A stretch of DNA of 39,240 bases from Candidatus Olsenella stercoravium (GCA_019116265.1 DXBZ01000043.1:1-39240), one strand, 5' to 3'; shown: positions 22,872 through 31,743, counted from the stretch's first letter. Notes: generated from the letters alone by a model not told the origin. Made by a program: numbers and translations.

Positions 22872-23351
22872 ATGGACCACGATTTCTACGAGTGGGCGTC
22901 CGAGGCCCCGATGCGCACGCCCGACGGCTTTTCGGAGGCTGCGACTGCGGCGGGGGTTGCCGCCTCGGTTGCGGAGCGAAACGAGATGCTGGCCTATGCG
23001 CTTCAGACCTTCGGCCGTGGCCACGCCCAGCTGCTCGGACGCATTCTCTCTGGTTATGAAAAGGCGAAGAGACTGCAGATTCGCGGGATGATTGCCTACG
23101 CGGTGGTTGCCGTGCTGGCCCTAGTTGTTGTCCTGTCGCTCCCGTTTCCCATGGATGCGGAGCTTAGGGTCATTGTTTGGCTCTCGTTTGCCGGGCTGCT
23201 CTTCATTCCGTTCATTCCCCTGTGGATTCTGCTTTGCAACCATCTTCTCGCACCTGACTGGAATGCCTATGCGACGTGGTATCGCCGTCGTGATCGCAAG
23301 GGGCTTGGCTTCGAGGATCTCTATCGCGCCATGGGCGTGCCGCGCCCGTAG
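22872..23351 (+). CDS. Small membrane protein with two adjacent helices, unknown function
   Basis: A 159-residue protein that I do not recognise. A soluble N-terminal helical half (YEWASEAPMRTPDGFSEAAT...GHAQLLGRILSGYEKAKRLQ) is followed by two hydrophobic segments (MIAYAVVAVLALVVVLSL and VIVWLSFAGLLFIPFIPLW) and a basic, Tyr/Trp-rich cytoplasmic-type tail ending in FEDLYRAMGVPRP. GGAGGG six bases before the ATG fixes the start. The frame is open further upstream without start signals. It stands alone between the AT-rich insert and a pair of strong hairpins. Confidence 0.6.
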   Translation: MDHDFYEWASEAPMRTPDGFSEAATAAGVAASVAERNEMLAYALQTFGRGHAQLLGRILSGYEKAKRLQIRGMIAYAVVAVLALVVVLSLPFPMDAELRVIVWLSFAGLLFIPFIPLWILLCNHLLAPDWNAYATWYRRRDRKGLGFEDLYRAMGVPRP

Positions 23352-23481
23352 GGGCGGGACCAGCGAGGGGCACACTTGCGTCCACGCGCCGCGCGGACGA
23401 GGTCGCGTGGGGCCCGTTTCCCGCTTGCCAAGCGGGAGCAAAGTGGAGTTCCGCCTGTATTTCTCCAAAGAGGGCTAAAAA

Positions 23482-23521
23482 ACGGCCTTGTTTTCGCCAA
23501 TTGACGCGAAAACAAGGCCGT
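23482..23521. terminator. Bidirectional terminator hairpin
   Basis: ACGGCCTTGTTTTCGC (23482-23497) pairs perfectly with GCGAAAACAAGGCCGT (23506-23521) around an 8-base loop: a 16-bp stem between two convergent genes, preceded by an A run on the plus strand. Confidence 0.75.
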
Positions 23522-23529
23522 GTCCAGGA

Positions 23530-23560
23530 GCGTGCAAAAGTGCCTGTCCCTTTTGCACGC
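23530..23560 (-). terminator. Terminator hairpin after oleate hydratase
   Basis: GCGTGCAAAA and TTTTGCACGC form a perfect 10-bp stem. It overlaps the last base of the oleate hydratase stop codon. The sequence resembles the hairpin at 17262-17287, which also follows directly on a stop codon. Confidence 0.65.
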
Positions 23561-25455
23561 TAGATTGCCTCGAACTCCCTCAGGACCTTCTCGATGTCAG
23601 TCCCCCTGACCTTCTTGAGCGCCTCCTTGAGCGCAAACCGCTCGACCAGGCCAAGCTTCATGTCGGTGACCGGCTTGCCGTCGCGCAGCTTCACGCTCGC
23701 CATGAGCAGGTCGCGCACGTCAAAGACGCTGCCCCACACCTCGGGCACGCCGCGGTCGACGTCGCAGAGCGTGTAGACGGCCTCCATGCCGGTGCGCATG
23801 GAGTACTCGGTCGTGAAGATGGTGTCGCGCGGCGTCTCGGCAAACTGGCCGATGAAGGCAAAGTTGACCGCGCCGTCGGGCACCACGTCGGGGCGGTCTC
23901 CCGCTGCCCGCGGCATGAAGAACGCCGTGATGTAGGGCATCATGACCGGCACCGTGTTGGCGTGTCGCGCGGCGAGCTCGGCGATGCGGTCCTCGGGAAC
24001 GCCCATGTGGTAGAGCCACTCCTGGCAGATCTCCTCGCCGGTGCAGTCGCGCATGGGCTTTCTCACGTAGTTGCCGGGCTCGTCGGGGAAGAGGCCGTAC
24101 ACCCAGACGCACAGCTCGTTCTTGGGTTGGCCGCGGAACTGCTGCTGGCGGTTGAGCGTCCAGCTCATAAGCCAGTTGGAGTCGGTGCAGGTCACGATGC
24201 CGCCGGTGACCACGTGGCCGCTGAAGGGGTCGCGCTTGCAGATCGCCTGGATGTAGGGTGGAATCTCGCCGTCGAGGGTCGTCACCGTGGCGCTCATCCA
24301 CTTGGTCTTCTCGGGGTCGCCGCAGAAGGTGTCGGGATGGCCGAAGCTGGGGTCCTGTGCCGCGATGCGGCGCCACATGTCCCAGCCGCCGCCGGGGGAG
24401 AGCTCGGGCCTCCACGCCGCGGGTCTGTCTTGCGCCCCCATGGTTGAGTTCTCGACGCAGCCGCCGTTGGTGATGAAGACGAGGTCGTCCTCGGTGAGGT
24501 CAATGACCGTGGTCGCGCCGGCCTCGGCTCCATCGACTGCCGCCGTTCGGCTCAGCACGATGCTCGTCGCCACCTTCCTCGCGGGCGAGCTGTAGGGGTT
24601 GCGCGGAAAGGCCGCCTGCTGGATGCGCTGTATGGTGTCCTGGCCGGTGCCGGTGCGCGGACGCACTGGGCCCGCGCCGCCTCCGATGGAGAACCTTATG
24701 TCCTCGACCTTCGTGTTGAAGTGGAACTGCACGCCCGCGGCCTTGAGGTATTCGACGAGAGGCAAGATCATCGACTCGTACTGGTTGTACCTGGTGAAGC
24801 GCAGGGCAGAGAAGTCCGGCAGTCCGGCGATGTGGTGGATGTAGCGCTTGATGTAGAGCTTCATCTCGAGCGCGGAGTGCCAGTTCTCGAATGCGAACAT
24901 GGTGCGCCAGTACATCCAGAAGCTGGAGGAGAGCACCTCGTCGTCAAAGAAGTCGGTGATGGGACGGTCGTAGAGTTTCTCGTCCGGCGTGAAGAAGAGC
25001 TCCATGATCTCCATGGCCGCCTTGTCCGAGAGGCCGAACTTCCCGGCGCATCCCGCGTCACGCCCGCGATCTTTCGTCGCGCGGCAGAGCGAGTAGTTGG
25101 GGTCCTCCTTGTTGAGCCAGTAGTACTCGTCAAGTACGGAGACTCCGGGCGTCTCGATGGAGGGGATGGAGCGGAACAGGTCCCACATCACCTCGAAGTG
25201 GTTGTCCATCTCGCGACCGCCGCGCATGACGTAGCCAAGGCCGGGGATGTCGAGGCCGTCGCACGCGCCTCCCGCCACGTCGTCCTTCTCGAAGATGTGG
25301 ATGTTCTTGCCCGGCATCTGGGCGTCGCGGACGAGATAGCACGCGGCGGAGAGCGCCGCCAGGCCCGTGCCCACGATGTAGGCGCTCTTATGCTCGATGC
25401 CCGCGGGCTTCTTGGGACGAGCGAATGCCTCGTAGTTGCCGCTTGAATAGTACAT
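23560..25455 (-). CDS. ohyA: Oleate hydratase
   Basis: A 631-residue FAD enzyme that adds water to the cis-9 double bond of unsaturated fatty acids such as oleate, giving 10-hydroxystearate; it detoxifies host or dietary fatty acids. It shows the dinucleotide-binding motif AYIVGTGLAALSAACYLV (residues 25-42), GGACDG and the FAD/active-site loop MRGGREMDNHFE with Glu82 at the known catalytic position. Family signatures DLVFITNGGCVENSTMG, SWTLNRQQQFRGQP and FAFIGQFAETPRDTIFTTEY are also present. Length is normal. The ATG at 25455 has GAAAGGTG upstream; the longer open frame to 25881 overlaps the regulator gene and is not used. It is preceded on the same strand by a TetR-type regulator. Confidence 0.95.
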   Translation of the reverse strand: MYYSSGNYEAFARPKKPAGIEHKSAYIVGTGLAALSAACYLVRDAQMPGKNIHIFEKDDVAGGACDGLDIPGLGYVMRGGREMDNHFEVMWDLFRSIPSIETPGVSVLDEYYWLNKEDPNYSLCRATKDRGRDAGCAGKFGLSDKAAMEIMELFFTPDEKLYDRPITDFFDDEVLSSSFWMYWRTMFAFENWHSALEMKLYIKRYIHHIAGLPDFSALRFTRYNQYESMILPLVEYLKAAGVQFHFNTKVEDIRFSIGGGAGPVRPRTGTGQDTIQRIQQAAFPRNPYSSPARKVATSIVLSRTAAVDGAEAGATTVIDLTEDDLVFITNGGCVENSTMGAQDRPAAWRPELSPGGGWDMWRRIAAQDPSFGHPDTFCGDPEKTKWMSATVTTLDGEIPPYIQAICKRDPFSGHVVTGGIVTCTDSNWLMSWTLNRQQQFRGQPKNELCVWVYGLFPDEPGNYVRKPMRDCTGEEICQEWLYHMGVPEDRIAELAARHANTVPVMMPYITAFFMPRAAGDRPDVVPDGAVNFAFIGQFAETPRDTIFTTEYSMRTGMEAVYTLCDVDRGVPEVWGSVFDVRDLLMASVKLRDGKPVTDMKLGLVERFALKEALKKVRGTDIEKVLREFEAI

Positions 25456-25504
25456 GGTCGCACCTTTCTTACGTGCGCACCGGGCGTGTCCGATGCGTCT
25501 GGTT

Positions 25505-25538
25505 CCATGGTGGGTCCGCGACGGGCGGCGCACCATGG
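25505..25538. promoter_or_regulatory. Inverted repeat between the TetR gene and ohyA
   Basis: CCATGGTG (25505-25512) and CACCATGG (25531-25538) form an exact 8-bp inverted repeat with an 18-base spacer, 50 bases upstream of the oleate hydratase start. It is a candidate operator for the adjacent TetR-type protein, although such a wide spacer is unusual for that family. Confidence 0.4.
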
Positions 25539-25551
25539 GCAGAACGGTGCC

Positions 25552-25590
25552 TCTGTACGGTTTCTTATCAATGCGGCCGGATTGTACAGA
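25552..25590. promoter_or_regulatory. Second inverted repeat upstream of ohyA
   Basis: TCTGTAC (25552-25558) and GTACAGA (25584-25590) flank 25 bases containing TTGATAAG on the minus strand. Together with the neighbouring repeat it marks this 170-base gap as a regulatory region rather than a simple intra-operon spacer. Confidence 0.4.
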
Positions 25591-25624
25591 CGGGCGAGAA
25601 GAACGGGCGAGGCCCGCGCCCCCA

Positions 25625-26239
25625 CTATGACGCGGCGGGTCCCTCTGGCACGCTGCCCTCGCTCCCGGCGACGTAGCCGCCGGGGATCTCGAGTCGGTCG
25701 AGCGCGGTCTCGATGGCGCCGTCTGCGACGGTGGCCACCCGCTGTACCAGCTGCTGCGGGTCGTCGCGCATGTCTCGGGCGATCCAGTCCAGGACCGTTC
25801 CGATGAGGGCGTGCGCGAAGAAGCGCGCGATGAAGTTCCTGTCCTGTTCGCGCACGCACCTACGCGCCGCGTGCTCGTCAACCACGTCCTTCACCAGGTC
25901 GCTCACTACGGGAACGAGAAACCGCTCCACCTGCTCGCGACTCATGTCATGGTAGATGCTCGTGATGAAGGGCTTGTTCTCGCGCAGGGAGAGAAACGTG
26001 TCGAGGAGGCCGGTCTGCCAGGTGTCGGCGGTCTTGTTGCCGGCGATGGCCCGCGCGGCGTCCTCCTCGCACGACCACTCGACCAGGTCGTAGATGTCCT
26101 GGAAGTGATAGTAGAACGTCATGCGACTGATCCCGCAGTCGTCGGTGATGTCCGCGATGGTGATCTTGCCCAGGGGCTTTTCGAGCAGGAGGCGCTTGAG
26201 CGAATCCTCGAGTGCGCGCTTGGTGAGCTGGCTTGGCAT
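25625..26239 (-). CDS. TetR-family transcriptional regulator
   Basis: A 204-residue protein. The N-terminal TetR DNA-binding domain reads TKRALEDSLKRLLLEKPLGK and ITIADITDDCGISRMTFYYH (residues about 5-45). A helical ligand-binding domain with the DhaS/TetR_C-like pattern follows (FITSIYHDMSREQVERFL...FFAHALIGTVLDWIARDM). It is the nearest upstream gene to ohyA on the same strand, with inverted repeats in the gap. Control of ohyA in response to a fatty acid is a reasonable inference, not shown by the sequence. Confidence 0.85.
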   Translation of the reverse strand: MPSQLTKRALEDSLKRLLLEKPLGKITIADITDDCGISRMTFYYHFQDIYDLVEWSCEEDAARAIAGNKTADTWQTGLLDTFLSLRENKPFITSIYHDMSREQVERFLVPVVSDLVKDVVDEHAARRCVREQDRNFIARFFAHALIGTVLDWIARDMRDDPQQLVQRVATVADGAIETALDRLEIPGGYVAGSEGSVPEGPAAS

Positions 26240-26401
26240 GGGCCCTCCCAGTGGTCGTTTCTCTCCGTATACCCTTGCGTGCCGGAGGGGTTTGCGGACA
26301 ACGGCGACGGGCGCGAGAACAGGCGCGGCGACGGCGGATGTGCGTCACCCACGGCCGCGAGCTCATGGGCTTGCGCGGCAAGGCCTGGGGCCTTACCGGG
26401 C

Positions 26402-27178
26402 CTATGCCGAGACGAACTTACGGCGCAGCTCTTCGCGCGCGTCGTCGTCGACGCCGAGCGCGTCGGCGAGATACGCGTCGAGCGAGCCGTACGCCTCGTT
26501 GACCGCGTCGAGCGCCGCGTGGAGGTAGCGCGCGTCCACGCCGCCGACGTCGAACATGTTCTGCGCCGCGCCCTTTGCCTCGATCAGCTCGTTCGTGGCG
26601 AGATAGTCCTTCTCGACAAGGTCCCAGGGGACGCCAAGCGCCGTCTCCACCAGCACAGAGGCCATCCCGCAGCGGTCCTTGCCGGCGGAGCAGTGCCAGA
26701 GCGCGGCGCCCTCCTCGAGGGAGAGAAGCTCACGGAAGAGGCTGCGGTAGGCGGCGATTCCGTCCTCGCCGAGCACGAAGCGCGGGTAGAGGCCGGCGAA
26801 CAGGTCGGTGATGTCCAGCTCGCCGCTCTTGAGCTTCTCGCCCAGCGTCCTTATCGCCTCCTGCGCGTCTCCGCCGCTCGGCGCCCGGAACACGGGCAGG
26901 CGGACGAGGCGCGCCTCCGGAAGGAGCCCCATGGGATCGGGCCAGTGCGCCGCCTCCTCGTCGGTGCGGAGGTCTATGACCAGACGCACGTCGTAGGCGT
27001 TCCGCAGCGTCGCCAGGTCCTCGGCGGTCGCCGGGGCGAGCATCCCAGAGCGCAGGAGGAGCCGGGGCCTGACGTGTCCGCTGCCTGCGGGAAGCCCTCC
27101 CAGGTCGCGGGTGTTGTGCAGACCCTCGAGGGCAATCTTTCCGTGGTTGGTGAGGTTTGGCTCGATCGTGTCCGTCAT
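26402..27178 (-). CDS. Tyrosine-type protein phosphatase (Y_phosphatase3)
   Basis: A 258-residue protein with the N-terminal LHNTRDLGGLPA motif typical of bacterial lipid/tyrosine phosphatases of this family, and VIDLRTDEEAAHWPDP. The CX5R active-site loop is LWHCSAGKDRCGMAS near residue 163, followed by YLATNELIEA. AGGGAG seven bases before the ATG at 27178 decides the start over an ATG 33 bases upstream. It hydrolyses phosphotyrosine or phosphoinositide-type substrates in relatives; substrate unknown here. Divergent from tex. Confidence 0.88.
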   Translation of the reverse strand: MTDTIEPNLTNHGKIALEGLHNTRDLGGLPAGSGHVRPRLLLRSGMLAPATAEDLATLRNAYDVRLVIDLRTDEEAAHWPDPMGLLPEARLVRLPVFRAPSGGDAQEAIRTLGEKLKSGELDITDLFAGLYPRFVLGEDGIAAYRSLFRELLSLEEGAALWHCSAGKDRCGMASVLVETALGVPWDLVEKDYLATNELIEAKGAAQNMFDVGGVDARYLHAALDAVNEAYGSLDAYLADALGVDDDAREELRRKFVSA

Positions 27179-27298
27179 GCGGCGCTCCCTGTCGGCGGCG
27201 TGCGTTGCCAAGGCTACTTATCCCCAAAAGTCACGTCTCCCACGCGGTTCGGCTATGCTAGGTGGCTCTTGCACGCAACCGTTTGGAGCCACAGACAC

Positions 27299-29455
27299 AT
27301 GGACCTTATCGCCACGCTCGCAAGTGAGCTCAACCTCAGGCCAGAAGCCGTCGAAGCCGCAGTCAAGCTCATCGACGAGGGGAACACCATCCCCTTCATC
27401 GCGCGCTACCGCAAGGAGGCCACGGGCGGCATGGACGACGTCGCCCTGCGCGCCCTCGACGAGCGCCTCGCCTACCTGCGCAACCTCGAGAAGCGCAAGG
27501 AGGACGTCCTTGTCCTCATCAACGCGCAGGGCAAGCTCACGCCCGAGCTCGAGGCGGAGATCCGCGCGGCCACGCAGCTCCAGCGCGTGGAGGACCTCTA
27601 CAAGCCCTACCGCAAGAAGCGCATGACGCGGGCGCAGAAGGCGCGCGAGGCCGGTCTGGAGCCGCTGGCAAACATGATCTTTATGCAGGTGGCCGCCAAG
27701 GGGTCCGCGCTCGACGAGGCGGCGCGCTTTGTGACGCCGGAGGCCGCCGAGGCCGGCTTTGACACGCCGGAGAAGGCGCTTGCCGGTGCGGCGGACATTG
27801 TGGCGGAGGTCGTGGCGGAGGACGCCGAGAACGTCGCCGACCTGCGCGCGTTCACCGAGGCCACGGCGGACGTCGTCTCCGCGGCAGTGAACGCAGACGA
27901 GAAGACCCCCTACGAGCCGTATTACGACTACGCCGAGCCTGCGGCCAAGATCCCCAACCACCGCGTGCTGGCCATCGATCGCGGCGAGCGCGAGGAGAAG
28001 CTCCGCGTGCGCGTGCGCGTGGACGAGGCGGCCGCGATCGCCCGCCTCGGCGCGCGCTGGCCGCGCCGGCAGGGCGTCTTTGCCCCGGTCTTTGAGGCGG
28101 CCGTCGCGGACGGCTACAGGCGCCTGATGGCGCCCTCGCTCGAGCGCGAGGTCCGCGCCAAGCTCACCGTGCGCGCCCAGACGGACGCCATCAAGGTCTT
28201 TGCCAAGAACCTCGAGAGCCTGCTCTCGGCCCGCCCGGTGCGCGGTGCCCGCATCATCTCGCTCGACCCGGGCTACCGCACCGGCTGCAAGGTGGCGGTG
28301 CTGGACGAGACGGGCAAGCTGCTCGACCACGGCGTAGTCTATCCCACCAAGCCGCGCCACGATGTCGCGGGCACCAAGCGCGAGCTCAGGCGCCTGGCCG
28401 AGAAGTACGCGATCAACACCATCGTCATCGGCAACGGTACGGCCAGCCGCGAGACCGAGGAGGTCGTCTCCGAGTTCATCGCCGAGTCCGCGCCGGAGCT
28501 GCGCTACACGATCGTCAACGAGGCGGGTGCCTCGGTCTACTCGGCCTCCGAGCTCGCGAGCCAGGAGTACCCGGACCTCGACGTCACCACGCGCGGCGCC
28601 ATGAGCCTGGGGCGGCGCCTGCAGGACCCGCTCGCCGAGCTCGTGAAGATTCCGCCCCAGTCCATCGGCGTGGGCCAGTACCAGCACGACCTCGACCAGG
28701 CTGAGCTTGCGCGCACGCTGGGCTACGTGGTGGAGGACGTGGTCAACCGCGTGGGCGTGGACGTGAACACCGCCAGCGCAAGCCTTCTGGGCTACGTCTC
28801 CGGCATCACGGCCGCCGTGGCCAGAAACATCGTGGCCTACCGAGAGGAGCACGGCGCCTTCACCGACCGCCGCGAGCTCAAGAAGGTCCCCCAGCTCGGT
28901 CCCAAGGCGTTCCAGAATGCGGCGGGCTTCCTGCGCATCACCGGCGGCAAGAATCCGCTCGACGCCACCGCCGTGCACCCGGAGAGCTATGACGTGGCGA
29001 CGGCGCTGCTCGAGCGCGCGGGTGTGGGCGCGGATGAGCTCACGCGCGGCGGCGTGCCCGACATCGAGAGCCGCGTGGGCAGCGTGGGCGCGCTCGCGAC
29101 CGAGCTGGGCTGCGGCGCGCTCACGCTGATCGACATCGTGGCCGAGCTCAAGAAGCCGGGACGCGACCCGCGTGACGACGCCCCGGAGCCCGTCTTCAGC
29201 TGCGCCGCGCTCTCGATTGACGATCTCCAGCCCGGCATGGAGCTCACGGGTACCGTGCGCAACGTCGTGGACTTTGGCGCCTTCGTGGACGTGGGCGTCC
29301 ACCAGGACGGCCTCGTGCACATCTCCAAGCTGGCCCGGCGCTTTGTCAAGCATCCGAGCGACGTCGTGGCGGTGGGGGATACGGTGAAGGTCTGGGTCGA
29401 GCGCGTGGACCGCGACCGCGGCAAGATCTCGCTTACCATGGTGCAGGGCAAGTAG
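27299..29455 (+). CDS. tex: Transcription accessory protein Tex
   Basis: A 718-residue RNA-binding protein of normal family length. The N-terminal Tex helical region (EAAVKLIDEGNTIPFIARYR...YLRNLEKRK) is followed by the YqgF/RNase H-like domain (RIISLDPGYRTGCKVAVLDE). Next come the helix-hairpin-helix segment (VDVNTASASLLGYVSGITAA, ELKKVPQLGPKAFQNAAGFL) and a C-terminal S1 domain (GTVRNVVDFGAFVDVGVHQD). The longer frame upstream of 27299 is an artefact crossing two minus-strand genes. Highly conserved housekeeping gene with strong high-GC codon bias. Confidence 0.95.
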   Translation: MDLIATLASELNLRPEAVEAAVKLIDEGNTIPFIARYRKEATGGMDDVALRALDERLAYLRNLEKRKEDVLVLINAQGKLTPELEAEIRAATQLQRVEDLYKPYRKKRMTRAQKAREAGLEPLANMIFMQVAAKGSALDEAARFVTPEAAEAGFDTPEKALAGAADIVAEVVAEDAENVADLRAFTEATADVVSAAVNADEKTPYEPYYDYAEPAAKIPNHRVLAIDRGEREEKLRVRVRVDEAAAIARLGARWPRRQGVFAPVFEAAVADGYRRLMAPSLEREVRAKLTVRAQTDAIKVFAKNLESLLSARPVRGARIISLDPGYRTGCKVAVLDETGKLLDHGVVYPTKPRHDVAGTKRELRRLAEKYAINTIVIGNGTASRETEEVVSEFIAESAPELRYTIVNEAGASVYSASELASQEYPDLDVTTRGAMSLGRRLQDPLAELVKIPPQSIGVGQYQHDLDQAELARTLGYVVEDVVNRVGVDVNTASASLLGYVSGITAAVARNIVAYREEHGAFTDRRELKKVPQLGPKAFQNAAGFLRITGGKNPLDATAVHPESYDVATALLERAGVGADELTRGGVPDIESRVGSVGALATELGCGALTLIDIVAELKKPGRDPRDDAPEPVFSCAALSIDDLQPGMELTGTVRNVVDFGAFVDVGVHQDGLVHISKLARRFVKHPSDVVAVGDTVKVWVERVDRDRGKISLTMVQGK

Positions 29456-29476
29456 GCGGCGGCGCGAGGAGATAAG

Positions 29477-29974
29477 ATGAGGCCTATGAGGCGCGCAAAT
29501 CGCCAGATCACCGATCCCGCAGAGGTCCGTGCGCTCATCGAGCGGTGCCATACCGTGAGGGTCGGTGCGGTTGACGAGGACGGGGTGTTTGTCGTCCCCC
29601 TGAACTTTGGGTATGAGTGGGTTGGCGGGCGTCTCGTTCTCTATCTGCACTCCGCCAGCGAGGGGCGCAAGGCTGAGGCCTTCTCGCGTGGGCCGAGGGT
29701 CGCGATCGAGATGGACGTCGAGCTGGGCGTGATCACGGGGGGCTACGCGTGCGCCTACTCGTTTTCCTATCAGAGCATCATGGGATCCGGGCTCATATCG
29801 CCCGTGGCCAACGTGGATGAGAAGAGGCGCGCGCTTGAACTGATCATGCGCCACATGGCACCCGATGCCCCGCGCGATTCCTCTGGCAAGTTTTCGTTCT
29901 CGGATGAGGCAGTGGAGCGCGTTGCGATCTTCCGGATTGATGTCAACGAGCTCGCGGCAAAGCAGCGGCTTTAA
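29477..29974 (+). CDS. Pyridoxamine 5'-phosphate oxidase-like flavoprotein (NimA-type)
   Basis: A 165-residue split-barrel protein. It has RQITDPAEVRALIERCHTVR, then VVPLNFGYEW, LVLYLHSASEGRKAEAFSRG and VAIEMDVE, the pattern of NimA/PNPOx-like FMN proteins, many of which are nitro-reductases or heme-related enzymes. AGGAG six bases before the ATG supports the start. It follows tex by 21 bases and precedes the B3/B4 gene by 13, so the three may be co-transcribed. Substrate not predictable. Confidence 0.85.
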   Translation: MRPMRRANRQITDPAEVRALIERCHTVRVGAVDEDGVFVVPLNFGYEWVGGRLVLYLHSASEGRKAEAFSRGPRVAIEMDVELGVITGGYACAYSFSYQSIMGSGLISPVANVDEKRRALELIMRHMAPDAPRDSSGKFSFSDEAVERVAIFRIDVNELAAKQRL

Positions 29975-29987
29975 TGGGGCGGGCGCG

Positions 29988-30683
29988 ATGTTCTTCTCGA
30001 TAGACGACGAGGTGTTTGGGAGGCTGCCGGTGCTCTGCGTGGGCGTGGTGCTCGCGGAGGGCGTCGACGGCACGGGGGAGCACCCTGCGGTGGACGCGCT
30101 GCTCGACAAGGCGGTCCGCGACGCCGAGCGCCGCCTCGAGGGCGCCCACGCCAGCGAGGACCCGCGCGTCCAGCCCTACCGCGAGGCATTCCACGAGCTG
30201 GGCATGAGCCCCAGCCGCTATCCCTCCTCGAACATCGCCCTGCTCAGGCGCATCGCCAAGGGCAAGGGTCTCTGGCGCGTGAACCCGGTCGTGGACCTGG
30301 GCAACGCCATCTCCATCAAGTACGGCCTGCCGCTCGGCGCCCATGCGCTGGGTGAGGAGGACGTGCTCGAGCTGCGCTTCTCTCGTCCGGGCGACGTCTT
30401 TGTGGCGCTGGGAGAGGCGGAACCGGACGCCACGCTCGCGCCCGGGGAGCTCGTCTACGCGGTGGGCAGCCTCGTGCACACGCGCCGCTGGACCTGGCGC
30501 CAGAGCGAGAACGGCAAGGTGGAGCCCTCGACGACGCGCATCGCGTTTCCGATTGACGGCTTCACGGGCGTCAACGAGACCGAGGTCAGGGCTGCGTGTG
30601 AGGAGCTCGCGGCGATGCTGCGGGATGAGTTTGGCGCGCGGGCCGAGGTTCTTCTCGCCAGTGCGGGCGCGCCGAGGGCGTAG
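29988..30683 (+). CDS. B3/B4 tRNA-binding domain protein
   Basis: A 231-residue stand-alone copy of the B3/B4 domain found in the beta subunit of phenylalanyl-tRNA synthetase. Signatures are YREAFHELGMSPSRYPSSNI, LWRVNPVVDLGNAISIKYGL and GAHALGEEDVLELRF. Free-standing members are proposed to act in trans-editing of mischarged tRNA; the role here is inference. It starts 13 bases after the flavoprotein gene and ends 3 bases before the convergent YoaK-like gene. Confidence 0.85.
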   Translation: MFFSIDDEVFGRLPVLCVGVVLAEGVDGTGEHPAVDALLDKAVRDAERRLEGAHASEDPRVQPYREAFHELGMSPSRYPSSNIALLRRIAKGKGLWRVNPVVDLGNAISIKYGLPLGAHALGEEDVLELRFSRPGDVFVALGEAEPDATLAPGELVYAVGSLVHTRRWTWRQSENGKVEPSTTRIAFPIDGFTGVNETEVRAACEELAAMLRDEFGARAEVLLASAGAPRA

Positions 30684-30686
30684 GGG

Positions 30687-31370
30687 CTACTCCGCCTCGC
30701 CGGTTGCGGGCTCCGCGATGAAGTGCAGCGACAGCAGGAAGAGCGCGCTTATCGCCAGGCAGGCATACTGGCCCACGGCGTCGATGAGGAACTTGCAGAT
30801 CACGGCGCCCACGCAAAACGATATGACGAGCGCGGCGTAGCGGTGCGAGCGGTGCAGCTCGTGGGCGTCCTTCTTGAAGAGGCCGTCGTAGAGGGTCTCT
30901 CCGAAGGAGCGCAGGTTGCCGGTGCAGAAGACGCTCGCGTAGGCGGACTTGGTGCCAAACTGGCGGAAGTTCTCGTACGAGACGGCGGCGCAGAACGAGA
31001 TGGCGCTGTTCACGATCAGGTGCGGGGTCCACGAGGGCAGCAGGGCGATCGCCGCAAACGCTGCGGCCTCAAAGATGGCGACCCAGCGCTGCATGCCATA
31101 GGTCCTGCCGTCGTGCACCTGGAACAGGACGTGGCGGGAGAGCATGACGCCGAGGACAAACGCGCAAATGGAGACCAGGTAGCGGGCAACGCCGAGCCAT
31201 GCGCCCTCGGCGAGGTTCATGCAGAGCAGCACGATGTTGCCCGTCTGGCCCGTGGCAAAGACGTGACCGTGCAGCAGGTAGGAGTACGCGTCCATGAAGC
31301 CGCCGGCGCAGATGACGGTAAGGCCCAGGCGTACGGGCACCTTGGCCCGCCTCGATGTAGCTGTCTCCAC
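30687..31370 (-). CDS. YoaK-family (DUF1275) membrane protein
   Basis: A 227-residue integral membrane protein of the YoaK/DUF1275 family. The conserved N-terminal AGGFMDAYSYLLHGHVFATG and QTGNIVLL motif is followed by about five more hydrophobic segments and the NFRQFGTKSAYASVFCTGNL motif. Function unknown; often called a transporter. GGGAGG seven bases before a GTG at 31370 is the best ribosome-binding site, so I prefer this start to the upstream ATGs. Convergent with the B3/B4 gene. Confidence 0.85.
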   Translation of the reverse strand: METATSRRAKVPVRLGLTVICAGGFMDAYSYLLHGHVFATGQTGNIVLLCMNLAEGAWLGVARYLVSICAFVLGVMLSRHVLFQVHDGRTYGMQRWVAIFEAAAFAAIALLPSWTPHLIVNSAISFCAAVSYENFRQFGTKSAYASVFCTGNLRSFGETLYDGLFKKDAHELHRSHRYAALVISFCVGAVICKFLIDAVGQYACLAISALFLLSLHFIAEPATGEAE

Positions 31371-31446
31371 TGGGCAACCTCCCATTTGCCGCGTGTACCG
31401 CACGACATCCTAGGCCAAGCGAGCTCGTGGGAGGTGGCGAGCCTGT

Positions 31447-31674
31447 GCATTTTTGCCGCTCGTGATGGAAAATCGCGAATCGAAATGCAAAAACGCGGCT
31501 CGTGATGGAGGTTTTGGACCCATTTGACGACGCGCAATCCCGACGCGAGAGAGAATGCCCAGTTGGGAAAATCAAATTTCAAATAAGTTCGCGTCGAGGC
31601 GCCGAAATCTACTATCACGAGCCGCGTTTTTGCATTCGGAATTGCCGTTTTCTATCACGAGCGACGTTTTTGCA
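31447..31674. repeat. Long imperfect inverted repeat element with four related units
   Basis: Two head-to-tail units on the left (31447-31468 and 31485-31508) face two on the right (31612-31635 and 31652-31674). The inner pair shares a perfect 22-bp match, ATGCAAAAACGCGGCTCGTG plus AT, in inverted orientation. The outer pair shares CGCTCGTGAT followed by RGAAAA. About 100 bases lie between the inner units. The whole arrangement could fold into a long hairpin and resembles a REP/BIME cluster or a small non-autonomous element. Confidence 0.75.
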
Positions 31675-31743
31675 GGTCTTTAGCGGGTGGCCGGCGCGTC
31701 GCCGCCGTGACCTGGAGGGGCGATATACTTCACGTGACCGTAC

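Noticed and set aside
25456-25881. N-terminal extension of oleate hydratase
   Set aside because: The extension overlaps the TetR-type gene in another frame; the family start and a ribosome-binding site are at 25455.
25811-27298. Long in-frame 5' extension of tex (reading frame of 1214 codons)
   Set aside because: It runs antisense through the TetR-type and phosphatase genes and has no Tex similarity before 27299; an artefact of GC-rich codon bias.
27218-30109. 963-codon minus-strand frame opposite tex
   Set aside because: Mirror frame of a GC-rich gene, with His/Arg/Val-rich low-complexity composition and no domain pattern.
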